A stretch of DNA of 64,000 bases from Clostridia bacterium (GTDB lineage: Bacteria; Bacillota; Clostridia; Oscillospirales; CAG-272): positions 35,508-99,507 of the forward strand of contig JAGARU010000061.1 in assembly GCA_017622085.1 (NCBI GenBank), written 5' to 3'. Made by a program: the position numbers and the translations under genes. The notes beneath the pieces are model-generated. The model did not search any database, was not told the origin of the DNA, and saw only the letters and a program-made list of their open reading frames with translations. Position 1 is the stretch's first letter, and each line of letters starts with the position of its first letter. Shown here in pieces: positions 43,948-52,641 of this stretch.

Positions 43948-46392
43948 GTGGCAATAAAAACGAATTTTATGTCTACTTACATAGAAAAGGCCGGTCGGTT
44001 GACTATTCCCGTAATTCCCTTGCGGGGCATGGTGGCTTATCCCGGCATTCCCCTGAGCTTTGAATTATCCCGCGATTTTTCCATCGCAGCATGTGAAGCG
44101 GCATCCGCTCAGAGTGAGATGCTTTTGTTCCTTGTGGCGCAGAAGGATCTCGCCATTGAGGAGCCCACCTTTGACGATCTGTATCGGGTCGGCACCATCG
44201 TTAAGATCAAGCAGACCCTAAAGACACCCGAAGGTAACTTGCGAGTAATTGTAGACGGTCTTGAGCGCGCAAGTGTGCTCGCTTTTGCCGAATACAACGA
44301 TTATATCATTGCGGACGTAATGACCAAGACCGTGCTTATGCCGGAGCTCTCCGATGCACGGGTGGATGCGCTGAACCGCGAGATCATGGCGGCGCTGGAG
44401 AAGATGATCAGCTTTATGCCCTCATCTTCTGAGGAACTGCTTCTGGCGGTAAAATCCATTCGGGATCCCGGCGTACTGGCTGACTTTATCGCGGCAAACG
44501 TGCTGGTTAAGATGGATGACAAGCAGCAAATCCTTGAGATTGCTGATCCCATCGCTCGCGCAGAGGCGCTGACGGTAATCCTGGCCAAAGAAACCAAGAT
44601 TATCCGGTATGAGCTCGATATTCACAAAAAGGTGCGTGCTCGCATTGACAAGAATCAGAAGGACTACTACCTGCGCGAGCAGCTGAAGGTGATCCAGAAC
44701 GAGCTTGACGGCGAGGGCGACAGCGACATAGACGAATACATGGCCAAGATCGAGAAGGCCAAGGATCTCCCGAAGGAGGTTCGCGAAAAGCTGATCAAGG
44801 AGACCGAGCGTCTCTCCAAGCTTCCCTTCGCCTCTCCCGAGAGCGCTGTGCTTACCACCCATATCGACTCCTGCCTTGAGATTCCGTGGGGCAAGAAGAC
44901 CAAGGATCGCAACGACATTGATGCGGCACGAAAGGTTTTGGACAAGGATCATGACGGACTTGAAAAAATCAAGGAACGCATCCTTGAATTCCTTGCTGTT
45001 AAACAGTTGAATCCGGAGCTGAGAAATCAGATTCTCTGTCTTGTTGGCCCGCCCGGCGTGGGTAAGACTTCCCTTGCCGCCTCCGTTGCCCGGGCACTAA
45101 AGCGCAAATACGTCCGCATTTCCCTCGGCGGTGTACGCGATGAGGCGGACATTCGCGGTCACAGAAAAACCTACGTGGGTGCAATGCCCGGCCGTATTAT
45201 TCACGCGCTGAGTGAGTGCCAATCCTTGAATCCCGTTATGCTTCTTGACGAGGTTGACAAGATCGGCGCGGATATGCGCGGCGATCCTGCAGCGGCTCTG
45301 CTTGAGGTGCTGGACGGCGAGCAGAACAAGAATTTCCGCGATCACTTTATTGAGCTGCCCGTGGATCTTTCCGATACCCTGTTCATCGCTACGGCCAACA
45401 CCTTGGATACCGTGCCGCGTCCCTTGATCGACCGTATGGAGATCATTGAGCTCCATTCCTACACGGCAAATGAGAAGCTCCGTATTGCGAAGAATCATTT
45501 GATTCCCAAGCAGCTCAAGCGTCACGGCTTGACCAAGAGAACCTTTAAGATCAGCGACGACGCCATTCGTCTCTTGATTGACGGCTATACCTATGAATCC
45601 GGCGTGCGCAATCTGGAGCGTGAGATCGCTTCCCTTTGCCGCAAGGCCGCCAAGAAGCTGATTGAAGAAAAGCTTAGCACCGTTTCGGTCACTGCCGAAA
45701 ATCTGACTGCGTTCCTTGGCGGACGGAAGGTTCTGCCCGAAACGATTGATGACACAGACTACGTTGGTGTGGTAAACGGCCTTGCTTACACGGAGGCCGG
45801 CGGAGATCTTTTGAAGGTTGAGGTTGCCATCATGGAAGGCACCGGAAAGGTTGAGCTGACCGGTACGCTTGGCAACGTAATGAAGGAATCCGCACAGATT
45901 GCAGTCAGCTACATCCGTGCCCACGCGAATGAACTGAGAATTTCTCCTGATTTTTACACTAAAAAGGACATCCACGTACACGTACCGGAGGGTGCTACTC
46001 CCAAGGATGGCCCCAGTGCCGGTGTTACGATGCTGACTGCCCTGGTAAGCGCTCTGTCCGGAGTGCCCGTTCGCCGCGACGTAGCCATGACCGGCGAGAT
46101 CACCTTGACGGGCCGCGTGCTGGCCATTGGAGGTCTTAGAGAGAAAACCTCCGCCGCTTATGCAGCCGGTGTACGCACCATTCTGATTCCTAACGATAAC
46201 ATGAAGGATCTGGAGAACATCGATGAGAAGGTTCGGACCGAGGTCACCTTTATCCCTCTCCGCACCGCCGCTGACGTGCTCGCTGCTGCGCTGGTGAAAA
46301 AAGCAGCCGACGCACCGGAGGCAGAGAACTACCGCTCCACTATTCTTCCGATCACGGAATCTGCCCCCGTTTATGCACAGACGTCTGTATAA
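43948..46392 (+). CDS. lon: ATP-dependent protease Lon
   Basis: 814-residue AAA+ serine protease for damaged or regulatory proteins. N-terminal substrate domain ([20 protein letters not shown]), Walker [18 protein letters not shown] (Lys373), Walker [10 protein letters not shown], and the protease domain with [19 protein letters not shown] (catalytic Ser690) and the downstream catalytic Lys region [21 protein letters not shown]. The start is GTG at 43948, in frame after AGGAGG (12-nt spacing). The overlapping ATG at 43946 stops at once. The GTG lies in the right arm of a short hairpin (GCCAC-ggaat-GTGGC). Confidence 0.96.
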   Translation: MAIKTNFMSTYIEKAGRLTIPVIPLRGMVAYPGIPLSFELSRDFSIAACEAASAQSEMLLFLVAQKDLAIEEPTFDDLYRVGTIVKIKQTLKTPEGNLRVIVDGLERASVLAFAEYNDYIIADVMTKTVLMPELSDARVDALNREIMAALEKMISFMPSSSEELLLAVKSIRDPGVLADFIAANVLVKMDDKQQILEIADPIARAEALTVILAKETKIIRYELDIHKKVRARIDKNQKDYYLREQLKVIQNELDGEGDSDIDEYMAKIEKAKDLPKEVREKLIKETERLSKLPFASPESAVLTTHIDSCLEIPWGKKTKDRNDIDAARKVLDKDHDGLEKIKERILEFLAVKQLNPELRNQILCLVGPPGVGKTSLAASVARALKRKYVRISLGGVRDEADIRGHRKTYVGAMPGRIIHALSECQSLNPVMLLDEVDKIGADMRGDPAAALLEVLDGEQNKNFRDHFIELPVDLSDTLFIATANTLDTVPRPLIDRMEIIELHSYTANEKLRIAKNHLIPKQLKRHGLTKRTFKISDDAIRLLIDGYTYESGVRNLEREIASLCRKAAKKLIEEKLSTVSVTAENLTAFLGGRKVLPETIDDTDYVGVVNGLAYTEAGGDLLKVEVAIMEGTGKVELTGTLGNVMKESAQIAVSYIRAHANELRISPDFYTKKDIHVHVPEGATPKDGPSAGVTMLTALVSALSGVPVRRDVAMTGEITLTGRVLAIGGLREKTSAAYAAGVRTILIPNDNMKDLENIDEKVRTEVTFIPLRTAADVLAAALVKKAADAPEAENYRSTILPITESAPVYAQTSV

Positions 46393-46410
46393 TTTATCCA
46401 TTCGAGGTTT

Positions 46411-47031
46411 ATGATGAAAGTCAACTTGAATAACGCTTCCCTTAAGATGAGTGCGGGACTGATTCGCCAGTTCCCGGCAAACCCGGTTCCCCAAATCGTC
46501 TTTTCCGGTCGGTCGAACGTGGGCAAGAGCTCGCTCTTGAACACCTTGCTTCTCCGACGCGGATTAGCCCGGGTTAGCTCCGCGCCCGGAAAGACCATTA
46601 CCGTAAACTTTTATGATATCGACAAAAAGTTGTTTTTGGTCGATCTGCCCGGCTACGGCTACGCCAAAAGAACCCGCGAGGAGCAGGTAAAGTGGTCCTC
46701 CTTGGTGGACGGTTACTTTACTCAGAATCCCAATGCGGACCTTATGAAGCTGGTTATCCAGCTGGTAGACAGCCGCGTTGGCCCAACCAAAGATGACCTT
46801 GATATGATTGGCTTTATGAATGAGTGCAGCATTCCCTACGTAATCGTTGCAACAAAAACCGACAAGCTGAACGCCACCGAGCGGAAAAAGGCGGTAGAAA
46901 CCTTAGTTACCTGTCCTTATCTTGCACCCGGCACAAAGATCATTTTGTTCTCCTCGGAGACCAAAGAAGGTCGGCTGGACGTATGGAAGGCGATCTCGGA
47001 TGCCATCGGCGAGCCGATTACCGGAGTATAA
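46411..47031 (+). CDS. ysxC: Ribosome biogenesis GTPase YsxC/EngB
   Basis: 206-residue GTPase needed for 50S assembly. G1 FSGRSNVGKSSLLNTLL (about 32-48), G2 GKTITVNFY, G3 DLPGYGYAKRTREE, G4 ATKTDKL, G5 FSSETKEG. Directly downstream of lon, the same order as in Bacillus (lon-ysxC). 18-nt gap with GAGG before the ATG. Confidence 0.97.
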   Translation: MMKVNLNNASLKMSAGLIRQFPANPVPQIVFSGRSNVGKSSLLNTLLLRRGLARVSSAPGKTITVNFYDIDKKLFLVDLPGYGYAKRTREEQVKWSSLVDGYFTQNPNADLMKLVIQLVDSRVGPTKDDLDMIGFMNECSIPYVIVATKTDKLNATERKKAVETLVTCPYLAPGTKIILFSSETKEGRLDVWKAISDAIGEPITGV

Positions 47032-47061
47032 TTTTCCCTTGAAACCAAAGGAGGGAGTCTT

Positions 47062-47739
47062 TTGTTTACGTCTGAAGATATCCTTTTATGGGTCATGCGG
47101 TTGGTGATCGTACTGATCGCACTGACTATTCATGAATTTGCCCACGGCTATGCCGCGTATAAGATGGGTGATCCCACGGCTAAGGCCATGGGACGTTTGT
47201 CGCTGAATCCTCTTTCGCATCTGAATCCCGTCGGATTCTTCTGCATGCTGATCTTCGGATTCGGTTGGGCAAAGCCTGTGCCAATTTATGCACGGAACTT
47301 CAAAAACCCCAAGAGAGGAATGGCAATTACCGCTTTGGCAGGACCGCTTTCCAACCTCCTGCTCGCCTTTGCCGCGACTTTGGTGTCGAACTCTCTTTTG
47401 CTTCTTACGTTTACGGAAAAGAACTTTGCGTTCCGTCTTGCCAGCGCGGCGTATCTGTTCTTTGATTTGATGGCTTATTTGAATATTTCCTTGGCCATTT
47501 TCAATCTAATTCCCGTGCCGCCCTTGGACGGCTCGCGGATCCTTCCCCTTTTTCTGCCCCCTAAGGCATATTTCGGCATTATGAAGTACGAGCAGTACAT
47601 TGGCATAGGATTCTTCGTATTCCTGATGCTGGATTCCCGACTTGGATTCGGAATCGTAAATACTGTTCTGGGAACGGCTGTGAACGCGGTTTACGGTGCG
47701 ATGCACTGGATTTGGGGTCTGCTTCCATTCTTTGGATAA
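47062..47739 (+). CDS. Site-2 protease family membrane metalloprotease (M50)
   Basis: 225 residues with about five membrane helices. Active site HEFAHGYAAYKMGD (HExxH in helix 1, about 26-31) and the third ligand in LIPVPPLDGSRI (about 152-163). It belongs to the short YwhC-like group whose substrates are mostly unknown. The start is TTG at 47062, after GGAGGG. It immediately precedes scpA, a common linkage in Firmicutes. Confidence 0.93.
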   Translation: MFTSEDILLWVMRLVIVLIALTIHEFAHGYAAYKMGDPTAKAMGRLSLNPLSHLNPVGFFCMLIFGFGWAKPVPIYARNFKNPKRGMAITALAGPLSNLLLAFAATLVSNSLLLLTFTEKNFAFRLASAAYLFFDLMAYLNISLAIFNLIPVPPLDGSRILPLFLPPKAYFGIMKYEQYIGIGFFVFLMLDSRLGFGIVNTVLGTAVNAVYGAMHWIWGLLPFFG

Positions 47740-47754
47740 GGAGTTTTTTCTGCT

Positions 47755-48543
47755 TTGGAACAAATCACGTACAAGATCGATCAATTTGAAGGTCCCCTTG
47801 ATCTTCTTTTGACGCTGATCACAAAAAATAAAATTGACATTGCCGACATACCCATTGCGCTGATCTGCGATCAGTATATGGAATACATTTCCTCCATGCA
47901 GAAGCTGGATATGGAGCTTTCCTCCGAGTTTATCGTTATGGCGGCGGAGCTGATGGTGATCAAAAGCCGGATGCTGTTGCCGAAGGATGAAGAGGATGAA
48001 GAAGATCCCCGCGCGATGCTGGCCGCCGCAGTACTGGAGTACAAGCGGGCAAAGGACGCGGCACAGAAGCTTTCTCCTCTGTACGCCACCTTCAGCGGTC
48101 GGATGGAAAAGGATACGGACGAGATCACGCCTGACCGCACTTACGTGGCAGATCATTCGGTCGATCTCCTTTCCCGGGCCTTCGTTCGGATTATGAATAC
48201 GGTAAAGATCACGGAAAAGGATCAGACCAGCCGCGTAGATCCTCTGATCCGCACAAAAACCGTATCGGTCAGCGAAAAGGTATTTTCCCTACTTCGAAAG
48301 CTTACCATGCGCGGAAGCCGCATGAAGATCTCCTCCTGCTTTGCCGGCATGACCGATCGCGGAGAGCTGATCGCCACCTTTATGGCGCTCCTTGAGCTGT
48401 TGCGCCACCAGCGGGTTTCCTTGTCTCTGCCGGAGTCGATGGGAGAGGATTCCGGCGTGATCGATATTTGCGATGACGTGGAAATTGTGCTGAACCGCGA
48501 AAAGAAAAATCGCGAAACTACAAATGATATTGACGGTGAATAA
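47755..48543 (+). CDS. scpA: Segregation and condensation protein A
   Basis: 262-residue kleisin of the SMC-ScpA-ScpB condensin. N-terminal signature YKIDQFEGPLDLLLTLITKN, then AAELMVIKSRMLLP, and a C-terminal winged-helix that contacts the SMC head. The start is TTG at 47755 after AAGGAG. ScpB begins at the base after its stop codon, so production of the two is coupled. Confidence 0.97.
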   Translation: MEQITYKIDQFEGPLDLLLTLITKNKIDIADIPIALICDQYMEYISSMQKLDMELSSEFIVMAAELMVIKSRMLLPKDEEDEEDPRAMLAAAVLEYKRAKDAAQKLSPLYATFSGRMEKDTDEITPDRTYVADHSVDLLSRAFVRIMNTVKITEKDQTSRVDPLIRTKTVSVSEKVFSLLRKLTMRGSRMKISSCFAGMTDRGELIATFMALLELLRHQRVSLSLPESMGEDSGVIDICDDVEIVLNREKKNRETTNDIDGE

Positions 48544-49188
48544 ATGAGTATGGATCAGACAATCTTGAAGGAAAAGGAAAAAATTGTAGAGGCCGTTCTG
48601 TTTGCGGCCGGACATCCCATTTCCTATGACAAAATGAGCGAGGTTCTGGAGCTATCGCCCGGAGAGACGAAGACTTTGATCAAGGAGCTTGCCGTGCGAT
48701 ACAACGAAGAGGATCGGGGCATTATGATGCTCACCTTCACCTCCGGTTGTCAGCTTTGCACCCGTGAAGAATATTTGCCCTACATAAAAGAGGCGCTCGG
48801 CATTCGTCGGGGAGGAAATCTTTCGGCGTCCTCCCTTGAGGTACTGGCAATCGTGGCTTACAACGAGCCGGTTACCCGTTCTTACGTAGACACGGTACGT
48901 GGGGTTGATAGCTCGTATGCCATGAGCTCCCTGTCCGACAAAAATCTGATTGAGCCCTGCGGACGGTTGGACGTGCCCGGACGACCCATTCTGTATCGGA
49001 CGACCACCACGTTCTTGCGGTGCTTCGGCATTGAATCGCTGGAGCAGCTACCCTACGTGGACGTACAGAAAACGCCCAAGCCGGAGGGTGAGATTATTCC
49101 CATTGACCCGGAGCTTTTAAAGCCCAAGAGCCAGGTTACCGCCGAGGCGGGCTCAGAGATCTCAGAAGAGGCGGCGGTTACCGCTTAA
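48544..49188 (+). CDS. scpB: Segregation and condensation protein B
   Basis: 214-residue partner of ScpA; two winged-helix domains that dimerise. Key segments: EAVLFAAGHPISYDKMSEVL, SLEVLAIVAYNEPVTRSYVD, and DKNLIEPCGRLDVPGRPILY. C-terminal 35 residues are a variable acidic tail. The ATG follows the scpA stop without a gap. Confidence 0.97.
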   Translation: MSMDQTILKEKEKIVEAVLFAAGHPISYDKMSEVLELSPGETKTLIKELAVRYNEEDRGIMMLTFTSGCQLCTREEYLPYIKEALGIRRGGNLSASSLEVLAIVAYNEPVTRSYVDTVRGVDSSYAMSSLSDKNLIEPCGRLDVPGRPILYRTTTTFLRCFGIESLEQLPYVDVQKTPKPEGEIIPIDPELLKPKSQVTAEAGSEISEEAAVTA

Positions 49189-49213
49189 CTGACAAGGAAA
49201 GGAGAGGATACGG

Positions 49214-49855
49214 TTGTACGTGCTTTTTGCCATTATACTGCTATTTGTTTTCCTTCTCCTACTTCCTATCCGGATCCATATACGCTATGAGAACGGTGAA
49301 CCCGAGGTTTACATTAAGGTTCTGTTCTTCAAAAAGTCCATATATACGGAGAAGATCGGAAAAATAGAAAAGCCAAAGACGGCAAAAAAGAAAAAAAAGA
49401 AAACGCCTAAGAAAAAAACGCCACAGGCTACTGAGAAGAAAAAGCAATCCCTTGAGGATATTCGCGGGACGGTTGATCTTGTGCTCGACGTTCTCGGCGC
49501 TTTAAAGGACAAGTTCTTCTCCTCCCTAAAAATCACGGCCGCCACGGTATACGTTTCTGTCGGAAGCGACAACGCGGCAAAAACGGCGCTTCTCTACGGC
49601 GGAATCTGCCAAGGAGTGGCGTATCTTTGGGAATTTCTTGACGGTATTACGCAGCTGAAAACTGTAAAAAAGAGCTATATCCACGTAGGATGCGATTTTT
49701 CGGCTACGGAAACGGTGGCGGCGATCCATCTGATCCTATCCATGCGCGTACATCAGCTTTTGGGACACGCCTTCCGCGCGCTGAAGGCGTTCTTAATGCA
49801 TAAACTGAAAAACGAATCCAAAACTATGAAAAAGGACGGTAACAAACATGAGTGA
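49214..49855 (+). CDS. DUF2953 domain-containing protein (YtfI-like)
   Basis: 213 residues. N-terminal membrane helix (about 2-18), then a strongly lysine-rich stretch (about 50-78; KKKKKKTPKKKTPQATEKKK), then the DUF2953 domain. In Bacillus the equivalent ytfI lies next to ytfJ, as here, and both are linked with sporulation. The lysine run is coded by A-rich sequence. The start is TTG at 49214 after AAAGGAGAGG; the stop overlaps gerW by 8 nt. Function unknown. Confidence 0.82.
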   Translation: MYVLFAIILLFVFLLLLPIRIHIRYENGEPEVYIKVLFFKKSIYTEKIGKIEKPKTAKKKKKKTPKKKTPQATEKKKQSLEDIRGTVDLVLDVLGALKDKFFSSLKITAATVYVSVGSDNAAKTALLYGGICQGVAYLWEFLDGITQLKTVKKSYIHVGCDFSATETVAAIHLILSMRVHQLLGHAFRALKAFLMHKLKNESKTMKKDGNKHE

Positions 49856-50279
49856 CACCTCCAAACTGAACGACGTGATCCGCACCTCTCTTGAAAACAT
49901 AAAAAGTATGGTCGATGCGAACACGGTAATTGGTACACCGATCAACACGGCAAACGGAACGACGATCGTTCCCGTTTCTAAGATCTTTTTCGGATTTGCC
50001 TCCGGCGGCATTGATTACGTTGGCAAAAAAGCCACCGTACCCTCGGACAAGCAGAACTTTGGCGGTGGCGGCGGAAGCGGTCTGACCGTGACTCCCGTTG
50101 CCTTCCTAATCCTTTCCCCTGAGGGTGGTGTAGAGGTGGTCAATATTGAAACTCCCGTTCCGAAGGATGCGGTATCTCAGGTATTTAACCTGATCGAAAA
50201 GTCGCCGGAATTGATTGCAAAGCTGAAAAAGCTGTTTGCAAAGAAGGGCGAAGCCGAAGAGGACGAAGAGGAGAAATAA
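49848..50279 (+). CDS. gerW: GerW/YtfJ family sporulation protein
   Basis: 143-residue protein of the GerW (YtfJ) family, needed in Bacillus for normal germination response. Core motif GTTIVPVSKIFFGFASGG and GGGGGSGLTVTPVAFLIL, then an acidic/basic tail ending EEDEEEK. Overlaps the DUF2953 gene by 8 nt, so co-expressed. Confidence 0.95.
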   Translation: MSDTSKLNDVIRTSLENIKSMVDANTVIGTPINTANGTTIVPVSKIFFGFASGGIDYVGKKATVPSDKQNFGGGGGSGLTVTPVAFLILSPEGGVEVVNIETPVPKDAVSQVFNLIEKSPELIAKLKKLFAKKGEAEEDEEEK

Positions 50280-50312
50280 TTTCCGCTTATAGAATTTATC
50301 TTTTGGGATACC

Positions 50313-50334
50313 AATAACCACAGGTTATTTCTTT
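50313..50334 (+). terminator. Weak hairpin between gerW and dacF
   Basis: AATAACC-ACA-GGTTATT followed by TCTTTTC; 7-bp, AT-rich. It may be a partial terminator or attenuator separating dacF from the scpA-gerW unit. Confidence 0.4.
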
Positions 50335-50351
50335 TCTAAAAGGTGAATTTT

Positions 50352-51473
50352 ATGTCGTTCAAAAACTATTTTGCTTTTTTCTTAGTGCTGTCTTCCCTTT
50401 TTGTTTTTTCCTCTCACGGGCAAGAGCCCATCGTTTCAGCTGAGCATGCGATTCTGATCGAGGCGGATAGCGGAACGGTTTTATTTGAGAAAAACGGGCG
50501 GGAGCAGGCACCGATGGCCAGCACAACAAAAATTATGACTGCTCTCCTGGCAATTGAAAGTGGAGACTTATCGCGCATGGTCACTGTTTCACCGGAAGCG
50601 GTGGGCATTGAGGGCTCTTCCATTTACCTGAAGGCAGAGGAAGTGCTTCGCATGGAGGAGCTGGTCTACGCCGTTATGCTACAAAGTGCCAATGATGCGG
50701 CTGCCGCCATTGCTCTGGAGCTTTCCGGAAGCATTGAAGCGTTCGCCGAGCGAATGAATCAAAAGGCCCAGGAGCTTGGGCTCTATGACACGCATTTTAC
50801 CAATCCTCACGGGTTAGACGATGCGGAGCATTACACCAGCGCTCACGATCTGGCGCGCCTTGCGGCTTACGCTCTTAAAAACCCCAAATTTGCCGAGGTC
50901 GTTTCCACAGTAAAAAAGGTTATTCCCCTGTCCGAGACGGAAGGATCGCGAGTTTTGGTGAACCACAACCGATTGCTTCGCTCCTATCCGGATGTAATCG
51001 GGGTGAAAACCGGATTTACCAAAAAGAGCGGGCGTTGCCTGGTGTCTGCGGCGGAAAAGAACGGCATCCGTGTAATTGCTGTAACCTTAAATGCGCCCGA
51101 CGACTGGAACGACCACCGGGAGATGCTGGATTACGGCTTTGATTCCTTGGAGATCCGTGAGATTGCAGCCATCGGGGACTACACCTTGGAGGTGAACTGT
51201 GCCGGTGGCACAAAGGAAACGATTCTTGCCAGCAATTCGACAGCGTTATCCCTGATCCTGAAGAAGGATGACGCCATGGAGATCCGGGCGGTAAACGAGC
51301 TACCCCACTTTATTTTTGCACCGGTACGTCGAGGAGAAAAGCTGGGTGAAATCGTGTTTTACGCTGGCGACCGTGTACTGGGGGCTGTGGATATGGTGGC
51401 TGAGGAAAGCGTTGCGCCTGCCGTGGAGAACGGTGGCATTCTTAATAAAATCAAATCCTTTTTTGCGGCGTGA
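50352..51473 (+). CDS. dacF: D-alanyl-D-alanine carboxypeptidase (DacF-like, S11)
   Basis: 373-residue penicillin-binding protein with an N-terminal signal peptide (FKNYFAFFLVLSSLFVFSSH). S11 triad: MASTTKIM (SxxK, Ser near residue 57), LQSANDAAA (SxN) and GVKTGFTKKSG (KTG). C-terminal PBP5-like beta domain and a terminal amphipathic helix (NGGILNKIKSFFAA) for membrane contact. It removes terminal D-Ala from stem peptides; next to gerW it is probably the sporulation-type DacF. ATG at 50352 after AAAGGTG. Confidence 0.93.
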   Translation: MSFKNYFAFFLVLSSLFVFSSHGQEPIVSAEHAILIEADSGTVLFEKNGREQAPMASTTKIMTALLAIESGDLSRMVTVSPEAVGIEGSSIYLKAEEVLRMEELVYAVMLQSANDAAAAIALELSGSIEAFAERMNQKAQELGLYDTHFTNPHGLDDAEHYTSAHDLARLAAYALKNPKFAEVVSTVKKVIPLSETEGSRVLVNHNRLLRSYPDVIGVKTGFTKKSGRCLVSAAEKNGIRVIAVTLNAPDDWNDHREMLDYGFDSLEIREIAAIGDYTLEVNCAGGTKETILASNSTALSLILKKDDAMEIRAVNELPHFIFAPVRRGEKLGEIVFYAGDRVLGAVDMVAEESVAPAVENGGILNKIKSFFAA

Positions 51474-51491
51474 TGCCGCTACATAGAGGCT

Positions 51492-52229
51492 ATGGAAGAA
51501 ATCAGATTACAAAAATACTTTACCGATACGAAAACGCTGTCCCGACGGGCGGCTGAGAAGGAAATTGCCGAGGGGCGGGTATATGTAAACGGGCAGGTAG
51601 CTATTCTTGGAGACAAGATCGTGCCCGGAGTGGACACGGTGGTCTGGAACGGAGTGGAGATTCTGCCCTGCCACGATGAAAAGATTTATATTATGCTGAA
51701 CAAGCCTATGGGGTATGTGACTACCCTATCCGACGAACAGGGCAGAAAAACCGTGAGAGAGCTTGTGGCGGATCTTGGGGAGCGGGTATATCCCGTCGGA
51801 CGGCTGGATATGTATTCCGAGGGGCTTTTGCTCCTTACCAGCGACGGAGAGTTAACCAATCGGCTGACCCATCCGCGGCATGAGATTCCTAAAATCTATC
51901 GGGTTAAGCTGGTGGGCGAGGTAAGTGACGCCCTTTTGAAAAAGCTGGCTCAGCCCATGGAGATCGACGGATACAAGCTCAGACCCGTGGAAGTTTCTCT
52001 GCTTGCCCGGGATGAGGGTTTTACTACGGTTAAAATGACCTTATATGAGGGTCGGAACCGACAGATACGCAAGATGTGTGAGAGCCTGGCCCTTTCCGTG
52101 GCACGACTTACCCGCGTGGCCATCGGCGATTTGAAGCTTGGGGATCTTCCCCGAGGAAAGTGGCGGCATCTGACCGACAATGAAGTCAATTACTTATATG
52201 AAAGGAGCACGCCCCGTGCTGATCGTTAA
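51492..52229 (+). CDS. rluB: Pseudouridine synthase, RsuA/RluB/E/F family
   Basis: 245-residue rRNA modification enzyme. N-terminal S4 RNA-binding domain (about 3-60; RLQKYFTDTKTLSRRAAEK), catalytic motif VYPVGRLDMYSEGLLLLTSD with the essential Asp, and TLYEGRNRQIRKMC near the C terminus. In Clostridia this position usually holds the RluB-type enzyme acting on 23S rRNA; the target base is inferred. Its last 14 nt overlap the next gene. Confidence 0.92.
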   Translation: MEEIRLQKYFTDTKTLSRRAAEKEIAEGRVYVNGQVAILGDKIVPGVDTVVWNGVEILPCHDEKIYIMLNKPMGYVTTLSDEQGRKTVRELVADLGERVYPVGRLDMYSEGLLLLTSDGELTNRLTHPRHEIPKIYRVKLVGEVSDALLKKLAQPMEIDGYKLRPVEVSLLARDEGFTTVKMTLYEGRNRQIRKMCESLALSVARLTRVAIGDLKLGDLPRGKWRHLTDNEVNYLYERSTPRADR

Positions 52230-52602
52230 ACCTATCCAGAATAAAAATTTACAAAAGGAATATTGCGAGATCTGCGGCACCCCTTATCTTCCAGCCGCCA
52301 TGGCGTTTTACGCCGAGGTGGACGGTAAGCTGGTTGGGGTAAGCCAATTTACCCTAAAAAACAAACAGGGATACATTGAGTGTCTGACGGAGCGTCCCGG
52401 ATCGGATGACTGGGAGGCCATGTTTATTATGGGTCGCGCCACCATGAGCTTTATTGAGACCTGCGGCATCTACGACTGCTTCTGCCGTGAGGATGCAACG
52501 GATGAGAGCTCCATCAAGCGTCTTGGGTTCCGACGAAACGAGGACGGCGCTTGGTTCGTTTCTCTGGAAGGGTTCTTCAATGACCACTGTAAGCATCACT
52601 GA
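52216..52602 (+). CDS. GNAT-like small protein
   Basis: 128 residues resembling a minimal acetyltransferase fold: YAEVDGKLVGVSQFTLKN, then MGRATMSFIETCG in place of a clear CoA loop, and the C-terminal DESSIKRLGFRRNEDGAWFV. CoA binding is not certain. The start is GTG at 52216, inside the end of rluB, set by AAAGGAG. Cysteine-rich ends (CEICGTP, DCFC, HCKHH). Function unknown. Confidence 0.72.
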   Translation: MLIVKPIQNKNLQKEYCEICGTPYLPAAMAFYAEVDGKLVGVSQFTLKNKQGYIECLTERPGSDDWEAMFIMGRATMSFIETCGIYDCFCREDATDESSIKRLGFRRNEDGAWFVSLEGFFNDHCKHH

Positions 52603-52611
52603 TCCAAAAAC

Positions 52612-52637
52612 AAGAGAGCAATTGACCACTCTCTTTT
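52612..52637. terminator. Bidirectional intrinsic terminator
   Basis: AAGAGAG-10 nt-CTCTCTT with T-run, between convergent GNAT-like and XRE genes. Confidence 0.75.
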
Positions 52638-52641
52638 TTAT

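Noticed and set aside
45097..46494. Minus-strand frame of 465 codons opposite lon
   Set aside because: Shadow of lon; no motifs or ribosome site.
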